Assembly: GCF_000011365.1 (NCBI RefSeq)
Contig: NC_004463.1
Coordinates: 3,954,001-4,018,000, forward strand
From: Bradyrhizobium diazoefficiens USDA 110
GTDB taxonomy: Bacteria; Pseudomonadota; Alphaproteobacteria; Rhizobiales; Xanthobacteraceae
Direction of reading: 5' to 3'
Length of the DNA: 64,000 nt
Shown here one piece after another: positions 25,809-34,163 of this stretch. The notes below the pieces were generated by a model, which searched no databases, was not told where the DNA came from, and saw nothing but the letters and a program-made list of their open reading frames with translations. Both the position numbers and the translations under genes were made by a program. Each line of letters opens with the position of its first letter. The first letter of the stretch is position 1.

Positions 25809-28800
25809 ATGCTTGCCAAGGACGTTCTTCGCATCGTTCTCTACGGGGTCGGGCTCAGCTCGCTCGGAGCGGTGATCTATTTCGCCGGTCCCTTCATTGC
25901 GTTCGGCGATTGGCGGCCGCTGGAGAACCATATCGTCCGGCAGATCGCTATTCTGCTGCTCACCACGATCGTCGCAGGCATCGTTGGCCTCAATCTGTTC
26001 AAGCGGCGCAAGGGTGCCAAGGAGATTGCCGATGGCATCGCTGGTGCGGACCAGCCCGTCAGCGATGAACCGGTGCTCAAGGAGCGCATGAAGGATGCGC
26101 TCGCGACGCTGAAGACCGCCAGCGGCAACAAATCGGGCTTTCTCTACGATCTGCCGTGGTACGTCATCATCGGTCCGCCCGGCGCCGGCAAGACCACGGC
26201 GCTGGTCAATTCCGGGCTCAAATTTCCGCTCGCGCGCGGGGCGACGCCCGCGGCGATCGCGGGGGTCGGCGGTACCCGCTACTGCGATTGGTGGTTTACC
26301 GAGGAGGCGGTGCTGATCGATACCGCCGGCCGCTACACCACCCAGGACTCCAATAGCAAGGCCGACAAGGACAGCTGGCTGGCGTTCCTGGACATCCTGA
26401 AGAAAAGTCGATCACGCCAGCCGATCAACGGCGTCCTTGTCGCCATCAGTATCGAAGACATTCTAACGCTGCCGAAGCAGGAGCTCGCACTTCACGCCGA
26501 TGCCATCAGGATGCGCCTGCTCGAGCTGCATCAGAGGCTCAAGGTCAGCTTCCCGGTCTACGCGCTATTTACCAAAGCTGATCTCGTTGCCGGCTTCACC
26601 GAGTATTTCGCCTATCTCGGGGATGCCGGCCGCCGCCAGGTCTGGGGGGCCACGTTCCAGACCGCCGACAAGACCCAGAATCTGGTGGGGCAGATCCCGG
26701 TCGAGTTCGACCGTCTGCTGGAGCGCCTGAGCGAGGAGACGCTCGACCGTCTGCAGGACGAGCCGACGCCCCAGCACCGCGTGCAATTGTTCGGCTTTCC
26801 GGCACAGATGGCGCGGCTCAAGCCGCAGATCCACGATTTCCTCAACCTGATCTTCGAGCCGACGCGCTATCACGTGAACGCGAACCTGCGCGGTTTCTAC
26901 TTTACCTCGGGTACGCAGCAGGGCACGCCGATCGACCAATTGATCGGGTCGCTGGCACGTACGTTCGGCGCTGAGGAGGTCGGTTCCGGATCCTATTCGG
27001 GCACGGGCAAGAGCTTTTTCCTCGCCGATCTGATCTCCAAGGTCATCATCGGCGAAGCCGACTGGGTCTCGACCGACCGTGCCGCGGTGCGCCGCGCGCT
27101 AATCCTGAAAACCGCGGCCCTGTCATTGATCGGCCTGGTCTCGATCGGACTGATCGCAGCCTGGCTGACGAGCTACAAGCGGAACTCCGATTTGATTGAG
27201 CAAAGCCTGCAGGCCGATAGCGAGTATGCAGCCGCCGGCGCACCAATTATCAAACAGACGCTGATTGCTGATCATGATCTAGACAAGGTGCTGCCGCTAC
27301 TCTACCGGCTGCGAAACGCCCCGGCAGGCTACGGATCGCGCGGCGAGTCGGTGCCTCTGTCGGCTCGCTACGGGCTCAGTCAGCACGCCCGGCTGCTGTC
27401 GCCCTCGAAGGCGGCCTATCATACGGCGCTTGAGCGCATGTTCCGGCCGCGGCTGCTGTATCGCCTGGAGGAGCAGCTCAATGCGCGCATAAACGAGCCT
27501 GCCTTTGTCTACGAGGCGCTCAAGGTCTATCTGATGGTCGGCGGCCTGCAGTCGCCGGACCGCGAGTTGATCCGCTCTTGGATGCAACGTGACTGGGCGG
27601 ACAACCTCTATCCTGGCGCCACCAACGCGGAAGGGCGGCGTCTGCTCGACGAGAACCTCGTGGCAATGTTCGACCTCGAGACCGAACAGCAGCCGCTGGT
27701 CGAACTCGACGGCCGGTTGATCAAGCAGGCCCAGAGCTCCTTGGCGCGCCTGAGCGTGTCGCAACGTGCCTACGAGTTTCTGAAATCGGAGGCTCGCGCA
27801 TCGACCGCTGGCGACTGGATCGCCAGCCGCCATGGCGGACCCGACATGGGTGTCGTGTTCGAAACCACGACGGGGCAGCCTTTGGACGCCGTGCGGGTAC
27901 CCGAGTTCTTCACGTATAATGGCTTCCATCAGAAGTTCGTTGCCCGGCTGTCCGGATTGTCTGAGCGGATGAAGCGGGAGCGATGGGTTCTAGGGGATGC
28001 CGGCCAGCAGTCGGCCATCGACCAGCAGTACGACAATCTGGCCGGCGATCTGCTCAGCATCTATTCCAACGATTTCGTGACGACCTGGCGAACGGCGCTC
28101 GGGAGCCTGCGCCTGAAGAAGCTGCTCGCCGACAAGCCGAAATATGAGGTGCTGCGGGCGCTTTCGGCGCCGACCTCGCCGATGCGGCAAATTCTGGAAT
28201 CGGTGCGCGACGAGACGGTGCTAACCAAGGAACGGGCGAAGCCGGCGAGCGCTTCGGCAGCCGCCGCCGCACCGGCGCCAGCACTCTTCACGAATGCCCA
28301 GGATGGACCGCCTGGCGCGATGATCGAGGCGCAGTTCAAACCTTACCACGCGGCGCTCGAAGGCGAGAGCACCCGCCGGCCGATCGACTCGACCGTCGCG
28401 AACCTGAACGACATCGCGCAGAACCTGACGCTGATCATCGAGAATCCCCAACTGACCGCACAGGCCACAGCTGCGCTTCAGACCCAGGTCGCAGCGCTCC
28501 GCAACAATGCCTCGCGCATGCCGCCGCCATTCTCCGACATGCTGCGAGCAGCAGCCGCGGAGTTCGAAGGCAGCATTGCGGCTTCAACCGCCGGGCAAAT
28601 CCTTCAAACGTTGCGCGATCAGGTCACGCCGGTCTGCCAACAGACCGTGACCAACCGCTACCCGTTTATCCGCAGCAGCAGCCAGGAAGTCCCGCTGGCG
28701 GATTTTGCCAAATTGTTCAGTCCGAATGGTGTTATGGACAAGTTCTTCACCCAGTATCTGGCACCTTATGCCGACACGTCGCGATCGGACTGGGTTTGGC

Positions 28801-29345
28801 GAAAGGAGAGCCCCGTTGGTCGGTCGTTCTCGCCGGATACGCTCAAGCAATTCCAAAATGCGGCCTATATCCGCGACGCCTTCTTCCAGACCGGCGGCGG
28901 TTTGCCGGCGGTATCGTTCGCGATCCGGCCGCCTGGGGCAGCCGGGCCAGGCGTGACCGTCAAGACCGAGATCGGCGGCACCACAATTACAAGCCCAACC
29001 ACACCTGGTCCAGCGACCTCATCCTTGTTCGGCGGTCCGCAACCTACGCCACCGCCACCGCCACAGAGCAACTCGCCAACGACCGTCCTATGGCCGGGCC
29101 CCGCGCCGCGAACTGCAATTTCAGTCAGCAACGACACCGGCCCGCCATCCGTGCTTGAGCGCATTGGTCCCTGGTCGTTGTTTCGGATGCTGGAGGCTGG
29201 CTCGTTAGTGGTGAAAGCGGAAACGGCCAGCGCGACTTTCATCGTCGCCGGGCGCGAGCTCAGCTATCAAATTTCGACTGGATCGTTGCGCAACCCGCTG
29301 AATCTGTCAGTGCTGCGTGAGTTTCGTTGCCCGACCGGGATATGA
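25809..29345 (+). CDS. tssM: TssM (IcmF) membrane core protein
   Basis: An 1178-residue IcmF-type protein of the T6SS membrane complex. Two N-terminal membrane helices (residues about 7-30 and 45-60) precede a cytoplasmic domain with Walker A GPPGAGKTT near residue 120 and LIDTAGRY as the Walker B region. A third helix (about 435-455, LSLIGLVSIGLIAAWL) leads to a large periplasmic part ending in the VasK-type C-terminal domain. The last codons overlap the tagF start. Length is typical. Confidence 0.96.
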   Translation: MLAKDVLRIVLYGVGLSSLGAVIYFAGPFIAFGDWRPLENHIVRQIAILLLTTIVAGIVGLNLFKRRKGAKEIADGIAGADQPVSDEPVLKERMKDALATLKTASGNKSGFLYDLPWYVIIGPPGAGKTTALVNSGLKFPLARGATPAAIAGVGGTRYCDWWFTEEAVLIDTAGRYTTQDSNSKADKDSWLAFLDILKKSRSRQPINGVLVAISIEDILTLPKQELALHADAIRMRLLELHQRLKVSFPVYALFTKADLVAGFTEYFAYLGDAGRRQVWGATFQTADKTQNLVGQIPVEFDRLLERLSEETLDRLQDEPTPQHRVQLFGFPAQMARLKPQIHDFLNLIFEPTRYHVNANLRGFYFTSGTQQGTPIDQLIGSLARTFGAEEVGSGSYSGTGKSFFLADLISKVIIGEADWVSTDRAAVRRALILKTAALSLIGLVSIGLIAAWLTSYKRNSDLIEQSLQADSEYAAAGAPIIKQTLIADHDLDKVLPLLYRLRNAPAGYGSRGESVPLSARYGLSQHARLLSPSKAAYHTALERMFRPRLLYRLEEQLNARINEPAFVYEALKVYLMVGGLQSPDRELIRSWMQRDWADNLYPGATNAEGRRLLDENLVAMFDLETEQQPLVELDGRLIKQAQSSLARLSVSQRAYEFLKSEARASTAGDWIASRHGGPDMGVVFETTTGQPLDAVRVPEFFTYNGFHQKFVARLSGLSERMKRERWVLGDAGQQSAIDQQYDNLAGDLLSIYSNDFVTTWRTALGSLRLKKLLADKPKYEVLRALSAPTSPMRQILESVRDETVLTKERAKPASASAAAAAPAPALFTNAQDGPPGAMIEAQFKPYHAALEGESTRRPIDSTVANLNDIAQNLTLIIENPQLTAQATAALQTQVAALRNNASRMPPPFSDMLRAAAAEFEGSIAASTAGQILQTLRDQVTPVCQQTVTNRYPFIRSSSQEVPLADFAKLFSPNGVMDKFFTQYLAPYADTSRSDWVWRKESPVGRSFSPDTLKQFQNAAYIRDAFFQTGGGLPAVSFAIRPPGAAGPGVTVKTEIGGTTITSPTTPGPATSSLFGGPQPTPPPPPQSNSPTTVLWPGPAPRTAISVSNDTGPPSVLERIGPWSLFRMLEAGSLVVKAETASATFIVAGRELSYQISTGSLRNPLNLSVLREFRCPTGI

Positions 29346-30043
29346 CCATGCGTTGTGGGTTATTCGGCAAAATCGGCGCGAAGCGTGACTTCATCGCGAT
29401 CGCAACTCCGCGCAGCTTCCTGGAAGCTTGGGAGCCGTGGGTACAGGCTGCGCTGTCAGCAAGTCGCCACCAGCTTGGCCCAGGATGGCAGCAGGCCTTT
29501 CTGACCGCGCCGGTCTGGCGGTTTTGGCTCGGTGCCGCAATCTGCGGAACGACGGTGGCGGGGGCGATTATGCCCTCGCTCGACGGGGTGGGGCGATACT
29601 ATCCCTTGACCCTGCATGCGGTGACCGGCGAGGCCGTCTCGCTGCCGCCGCCGAGCATTGATCCGCAGGACGAATGGTTCGGGCAAGTGGAGGCGTTCCT
29701 GCTTTCGACCCTGGATCGGGCCGCGACCTTCGAGCAGATCTCCGATGGACTGGACCGGCTTGCGGTGCCACGACTGCAGGAGACCATCGCCAGCGGTCCG
29801 CCGATCACGTCGCTTGGTACTGCGGCAATGGGGAGGGCTTCGGCGGTCGACGCCTTCGCGGGGGCGTTTGCAGCACTTTGCGCCGCCAACCCACAGGTTT
29901 ACGCCGCGGCTAGCTTCTGGTGGACCGCCGGAGGGGAAGGCTTTCCGCCAATGGCGCTGAGTTGCCGCGGATTACCAGATCCGTTTCACTACATTACGCT
30001 GCTGACCGGTGATCCCGGCCTCGCGGCATCCGGGAATGGATGA
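29342..30043 (+). CDS. tagF: TagF (ImpM-like) T6SS regulator
   Basis: A 233-residue TagF family protein. GLFGKIGAKRDFI and FLEAWEPWVQ near the N-terminus are the conserved block, with IMPSLDGVGRYYPL and the WW-containing SFWWTAGGEGF further on. In other bacteria TagF holds the system off by binding the FHA protein, and it is sometimes fused to PppA. Here the two are adjacent, separate genes. The ATG overlaps the tssM stop as ATGA; an ATG two codons later is an alternative. Confidence 0.9.
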   Translation: MTMRCGLFGKIGAKRDFIAIATPRSFLEAWEPWVQAALSASRHQLGPGWQQAFLTAPVWRFWLGAAICGTTVAGAIMPSLDGVGRYYPLTLHAVTGEAVSLPPPSIDPQDEWFGQVEAFLLSTLDRAATFEQISDGLDRLAVPRLQETIASGPPITSLGTAAMGRASAVDAFAGAFAALCAANPQVYAAASFWWTAGGEGFPPMALSCRGLPDPFHYITLLTGDPGLAASGNG

Positions 30044-30049
30044 CGTACG

Positions 30050-30826
30050 ATGGTGCATACCCCATCCTTGTTCGATGTTGGTAGCGTTACCCATGCCGGA
30101 AGGGTGCGGGAGCGGAACGAGGATTCATGTTTGGTACGAACCGACGTTGGCCTGTGGGCCGTCGCCGACGGTATGGGTGGTCACGAGGCCGGCGATCTCG
30201 CCAGTCGCATTGTAGTGCAGTCGCTTGACGCGATCGGCACGCCAGAATCAGCCGCAGACCTGCTGGCGGAATGCGAGGAGCGGCTATTCAGCGCAAACCG
30301 GCAGATACTGGCGCTTAGTCATGAACGACAGGGTGCCACCGTCGGGACTACAGCGGCGGTTCTGCTCGTTCGCGATAGCTACTATGCCTGCATATGGGCG
30401 GGTGATAGCCGGGTTTACTTGATCAGTCGCGGCGCAATTAGCCAAGTGTCGCATGATCACAGCGAACTGGAGGAACTGATCGCCGAAGGTGCGCTGTCGC
30501 GCGAAGACGTGAATGATTGGCTGAGCAATGCCATTACTCGCGCCGTCGGTGTCGCCGATGATCCGGAATTTGAGGTGGTAACAGGCCCGGCCGAGCCGGA
30601 GGATGTCTTCGTGATCTGCAGCGATGGCCTGACCAGACACGTGCGGGACGACGAGATCCTGCAGCACGCGGCTACGCGACGCGCCCAGGCAGCTTGCGAT
30701 GACATGCTCGCGCTGGCTCTTGATCGTGGCGGGCTTGACAACGTAACGATTGTGATCGTGCGACTGCTGACGCCACGATCTCAGGAGGCGACAAGATCTC
30801 CGCTTGATCGCGAGCCGCAACCATGA
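30050..30826 (+). CDS. pppA: PppA, PP2C-type protein phosphatase
   Basis: A 258-residue PPM/PP2C phosphatase with every standard metal motif: RERNEDSCLV, VADGMGGHEAGD, GTTAAVLLV, WAGDSRVYL, SDGLTRHV, DNVTIVIV. In T6SS it removes the phosphate that PpkA places on the FHA protein, turning secretion down. It lies between tagF and ppkA, overlapping the kinase start by ATGA, so the kinase/phosphatase pair is made together. Confidence 0.94.
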   Translation: MVHTPSLFDVGSVTHAGRVRERNEDSCLVRTDVGLWAVADGMGGHEAGDLASRIVVQSLDAIGTPESAADLLAECEERLFSANRQILALSHERQGATVGTTAAVLLVRDSYYACIWAGDSRVYLISRGAISQVSHDHSELEELIAEGALSREDVNDWLSNAITRAVGVADDPEFEVVTGPAEPEDVFVICSDGLTRHVRDDEILQHAATRRAQAACDDMLALALDRGGLDNVTIVIVRLLTPRSQEATRSPLDREPQP

Positions 30827-32631
30827 CCCCGAACGATCCGTTCCGACCGTCCTATCAGGGCGTGCCCCCCGGCACCCGTCTCAACGGTATCTACGAAATC
30901 GAAGCGGTGATCGGCGCGGGCGGCATGGGTGAGGTCTACAAATGCCGAGAGATCCAGACTGGATCGCCTGTTGCCGTGAAAATGCTATTGCCCGACATGG
31001 TCGATAACGAGGCGGCGCTCGCGCTGTTCCGTCGAGAGGCCGCTGCACTCCACAATCTTCCGCATGACGCGATCGTTCGCTACTTCCTGTTTACGGTGGA
31101 GCCGGTGCTGCAGCGACCGTATCTCGCGATGGAGTTCGTGAATGGCCGCTCGCTCTCGAACATGCTCGACGATGGACCGTTGACTTTCGAGGCGCTGATC
31201 AAGCTGATGCTGCGCGTCGCATCTGGACTGGAGGCTGCCCATGAGCACGGCATCATCCATCGCGACGTTTCTCCGGACAACATCATTGTTCCGCTCGACG
31301 ACGTCAGGCGGGCTAAGATCATCGACTTCGGCATAGCCCGGTCGACCCAGATGGGTGACAAGACCATCATTGGCTCGGGCTTCGCTGGCAAGGACAACTA
31401 CGCATCGCCGGAACAGGTAGGGTTGTACGGCAATGACGTGACCGCGAAATCCGATGTCTACAGCCTCGGTCTTGTGCTGTTTCACGCGCTGACCGGACAG
31501 AAGCTCGACATGGGTGGCAGCCAGTTTCAACTGGTGGAGAAGCGCCGGCGTGTTCCCGATCTCGGTGCGGTGGATATGCGCATCCGGCCTTTGCTGGAGC
31601 GGATGCTGCAGCCTGATCCGGCATTGCGCCCGACCATGGGAGAGGTTGCCAGCTGGAAGCCGACCGGTTTGGTGCAGACGCCGGCCGCGCCGTTATATGG
31701 TTTCGATCCGCTGCGGCGGCCGGAAGGCGCGGCGCCGGTGCCGCAGGACAGGATGCCATCGACCGCGCGGAGTCCGCGCGGCCGTTGGCTGGGGGCGGGC
31801 GTGGCGGCTCTGTTACTGCTGGTCGGCGGTGGTGGATATGCCTTCTACAAGCTGGTCTGGTCAGCGCCCGGCACCGCGGTCTTGCCGCCACCTCCAAAAC
31901 TCGCCGGAACAATGGCGCCGCCGAAGGTCGAGCCCGCTGGACCACAGCCCGGGCGCCAAGAGCCGGAGAAGTTGTCTGCGCAGCCGACGGCGACGCCGTC
32001 TCCGGCACTCGATGGGGCGGGGCGAGCTGAGCGCATCCGCAAATACGTGGCCCAATATTCTGGCGGTGACTGCTTCTTTGTCTTGCCGATTGCCGTGAGC
32101 CCAAATGCCGCTGTCATCGAAGGGTTCGGTGCCTCGACCGCCCCATTCGACACCTTCGACAAAGCGTTTCGGCGTGAGCAGGGTTTCGAGGCTTCGATCG
32201 GCGTCAGGCAAGTGACCCAGGCGCAATGCCCAGCCGTCAAGTTCTTGAGTCAGGTCGGGAGCGATCAGGCGCGAATCCCACGCATCACCCTGTCAGCGAC
32301 AGAGCTGAAGGGTGGTGAAGCCCTCAATGGGACCATTGAGAACTTTGCCAACCGCGTGGTCGAGCTCCTCATGGTGTCGGATCGCGGCGAAGTCCAGAGC
32401 CTGTCTTATCTTCTGAAGCCGGGCATCGACTCGCTTTCGTTTACGCTCCCGACAACGCGCGCGAGCGGTCCGCAATTGCTGTTGGTCGTGGCGGTTCCGC
32501 AGGTTCTGGACTCATTGCGCCAGCCGCGACCGATAGCTGCCGATACGTTCTTCCTCCAGGCGCTGAGCGAGGCTCAGCGCAACAAGGTGACCATCATCGC
32601 GGCCGCGCGCTACGTGCTGCTCACCAATTGA
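30823..32631 (+). CDS. ppkA: PpkA-like Ser/Thr kinase with DUF4384-like C-terminus
   Basis: A 602-residue membrane kinase. Residues 25-280 are a Hanks-type kinase domain (GAGGMGEVYK, VAVKML, IIHRDVSPDN near 145, IDFGIA). The catalytic-loop lysine is replaced by serine, as in some other bacterial kinases. One membrane helix lies near 325-345 (WLGAGVAALLLLVGGGGYAFY). After a proline-rich linker, the periplasmic part (about 405-602) ends in a segment resembling DUF4384 (NRVVELLMVSDRGEVQSLSYL). It probably phosphorylates the FHA protein to activate the T6SS in response to an envelope signal. It ends nine bases before a convergent gene. Confidence 0.9.
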   Translation: MTPNDPFRPSYQGVPPGTRLNGIYEIEAVIGAGGMGEVYKCREIQTGSPVAVKMLLPDMVDNEAALALFRREAAALHNLPHDAIVRYFLFTVEPVLQRPYLAMEFVNGRSLSNMLDDGPLTFEALIKLMLRVASGLEAAHEHGIIHRDVSPDNIIVPLDDVRRAKIIDFGIARSTQMGDKTIIGSGFAGKDNYASPEQVGLYGNDVTAKSDVYSLGLVLFHALTGQKLDMGGSQFQLVEKRRRVPDLGAVDMRIRPLLERMLQPDPALRPTMGEVASWKPTGLVQTPAAPLYGFDPLRRPEGAAPVPQDRMPSTARSPRGRWLGAGVAALLLLVGGGGYAFYKLVWSAPGTAVLPPPPKLAGTMAPPKVEPAGPQPGRQEPEKLSAQPTATPSPALDGAGRAERIRKYVAQYSGGDCFFVLPIAVSPNAAVIEGFGASTAPFDTFDKAFRREQGFEASIGVRQVTQAQCPAVKFLSQVGSDQARIPRITLSATELKGGEALNGTIENFANRVVELLMVSDRGEVQSLSYLLKPGIDSLSFTLPTTRASGPQLLLVVAVPQVLDSLRQPRPIAADTFFLQALSEAQRNKVTIIAAARYVLLTN

Positions 32632-32640
32632 CCGGCACGC

Positions 32641-33699
32641 TCAGAATGTTCCGATCACCAGGATTTTCAGGTCGGCATCCGGCTTGAAGTCGTTTGCCGT
32701 ATATTCAAGCGTATTTCCGGTAGCAGACGATGCCTTGAGCCGCCCAGGACAGAAGCTCACCAAGCGGTCGTTGCCGCCTGGGTCGATAGTCAGCTTGAAC
32801 GACCGGATCGGCCCGGCCCAATTCGCGCCGGTCTTGAGCACGTATGATATGCGCCTCTCCTGCAGGTTCGCGCTGTTGATCTGGTTACTGCCCGCGCGCT
32901 TGTCGAGCTCGGCGAGGAACGTATCCTGGACGCAGTATTCTTTCCGGTAACGGGCGACTTGCTGACCCAGTGCGCTGCTGCGGCGTAGGCTCGGGCGCAG
33001 GATGGTGTCAGGACTGGAGCCGACGCTCGGCCGGTACTGGTGTTCGACCGTGACGGTGCGCATGGGCGGAAACACCTGCTGGCGCACAGCCGAGGTCTTG
33101 ATAACCCAGCCTGGCGCATACTGCTGGCGACCGTTGTCGCTCATTCCGGCAGGCATCATAAGTCCGTCGTCCACGAGCCGGGTCCGAGTCGCCGCGGGCA
33201 GGTCGCTCAGCCGGATCTCGCGGCCACCAATCGGCAGCAGCGGTAGCTTGAGTTCGCGGAGCAGGGCACTGACATCCCTGTTGCCAACCATGGCGCGCTG
33301 ATCGACGGTCAGCGGCGCCGGGCTGCCGTCGACCCTGGTCTCGAAGTCGACGAAGTTGATCGGATCATTTGAAGGTAGTGCAATGTTCTCAGCCTCCGAC
33401 AGGTCGATGTCGGGCAGCGGAAAGGCAACAGTAAGCGTGACCGGCTTGGCAGTGACGTTGGCGAATTGGTAGCGAACACTGATTCTGTCGAGCCCGATAC
33501 TAAGGTTCTCGCTCTCCATGGCCACGTCATTGGTGCGTACGAACTGGAGCCCGCCGATCGACAATTCCGCAGCCGAGTCGTTGGCGCGTGCCGGCCAGCC
33601 CGTCGCAACCAGCAGCGCGACCATCAAGGCCCGTATCCGGAACGACGGTCGGATGCAGGCTCCGTTCGGCAAGCTAGTCTCCATGCGGCGTCGCAACAT
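32641..33699 (-). CDS. Exported DUF4424-type protein
   Basis: A 352-residue protein with an N-terminal export signal ending near WPARA|ND, then the DUF4424 pattern (LSIGGLQFVRTNDVAMESENLSI; later VTLTVAFPLPDIDLS). The family's function is unknown. ATG 33699 has GGA upstream; ATG 33684 is an alternative. It is transcribed toward ppkA and follows a small gene 23 bp upstream, so the two form a short operon divergent from the propeller/NlpC gene. Confidence 0.8.
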   Translation of the reverse strand: MLRRRMETSLPNGACIRPSFRIRALMVALLVATGWPARANDSAAELSIGGLQFVRTNDVAMESENLSIGLDRISVRYQFANVTAKPVTLTVAFPLPDIDLSEAENIALPSNDPINFVDFETRVDGSPAPLTVDQRAMVGNRDVSALLRELKLPLLPIGGREIRLSDLPAATRTRLVDDGLMMPAGMSDNGRQQYAPGWVIKTSAVRQQVFPPMRTVTVEHQYRPSVGSSPDTILRPSLRRSSALGQQVARYRKEYCVQDTFLAELDKRAGSNQINSANLQERRISYVLKTGANWAGPIRSFKLTIDPGGNDRLVSFCPGRLKASSATGNTLEYTANDFKPDADLKILVIGTF

Positions 33700-33722
33700 A
33701 TGCTGGTTCCATCCGATGCGGG

Positions 33723-34004
33723 TCAATCGATCGGCTGATAAAGATCGCCCCACTCGGACTTCCAGACCCCGTCTGGATCGCACACCACCAGCGCCAGCTT
33801 TACGTCGTTTGCCAGCCGGATCGCGCCGCGAAAAGCATCCTGCGCCGGCAATTGCGCGCTGATTTGGTCGGTGGTCAGCCGTCCCCGGCTCGCGGCGGCC
33901 GGCAGCACGATTGATCCGGAGGCGCCGTCATTGTCGCGTTTCAGGAGCAGCGTGATCGCGTCGGGCTGAACTTCGCTCACCTTCTCAAATCTATTCCGGG
34001 CCAT
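33723..34004 (-). CDS. Small protein of unknown function
   Basis: A 93-residue soluble protein (MARNRFEKVSEVQPDAITLLL; later AFRGAIRLANDVKLALVVCD). It ends 23 bp before the DUF4424 gene. I do not recognise a family; the composition looks like a real, folded protein. A GTG three codons earlier (34013) is a possible start. It is divergent from the gene at 34164 across a 159-bp promoter region. Confidence 0.6.
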   Translation of the reverse strand: MARNRFEKVSEVQPDAITLLLKRDNDGASGSIVLPAAASRGRLTTDQISAQLPAQDAFRGAIRLANDVKLALVVCDPDGVWKSEWGDLYQPID

Positions 34005-34035
34005 GTTTTGCACCGCAAGCTGAAGAGAATTCGGA

Positions 34036-34055
34036 CTATCACCGTCAAGTGATAG
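34036..34055. promoter_or_regulatory. Dyad CTATCAC-N6-GTGATAG
   Basis: A perfect 7-bp inverted repeat with a 6-base centre lies between two divergent genes (starts at 34004 and 34164), where an operator for both would be expected. No regulator is identifiable nearby. Such a short dyad could occur by chance, so this is tentative. Confidence 0.4.
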
Positions 34056-34163
34056 AATTGAACGTGATTGAGATTGCGCACCACTAATTGACGCGCAGCA
34101 TTAACGGCATCTCGGATTAGTCGATCCGACGCGGCGATCGGTTCGGGGTACATTGAGGCGAAC

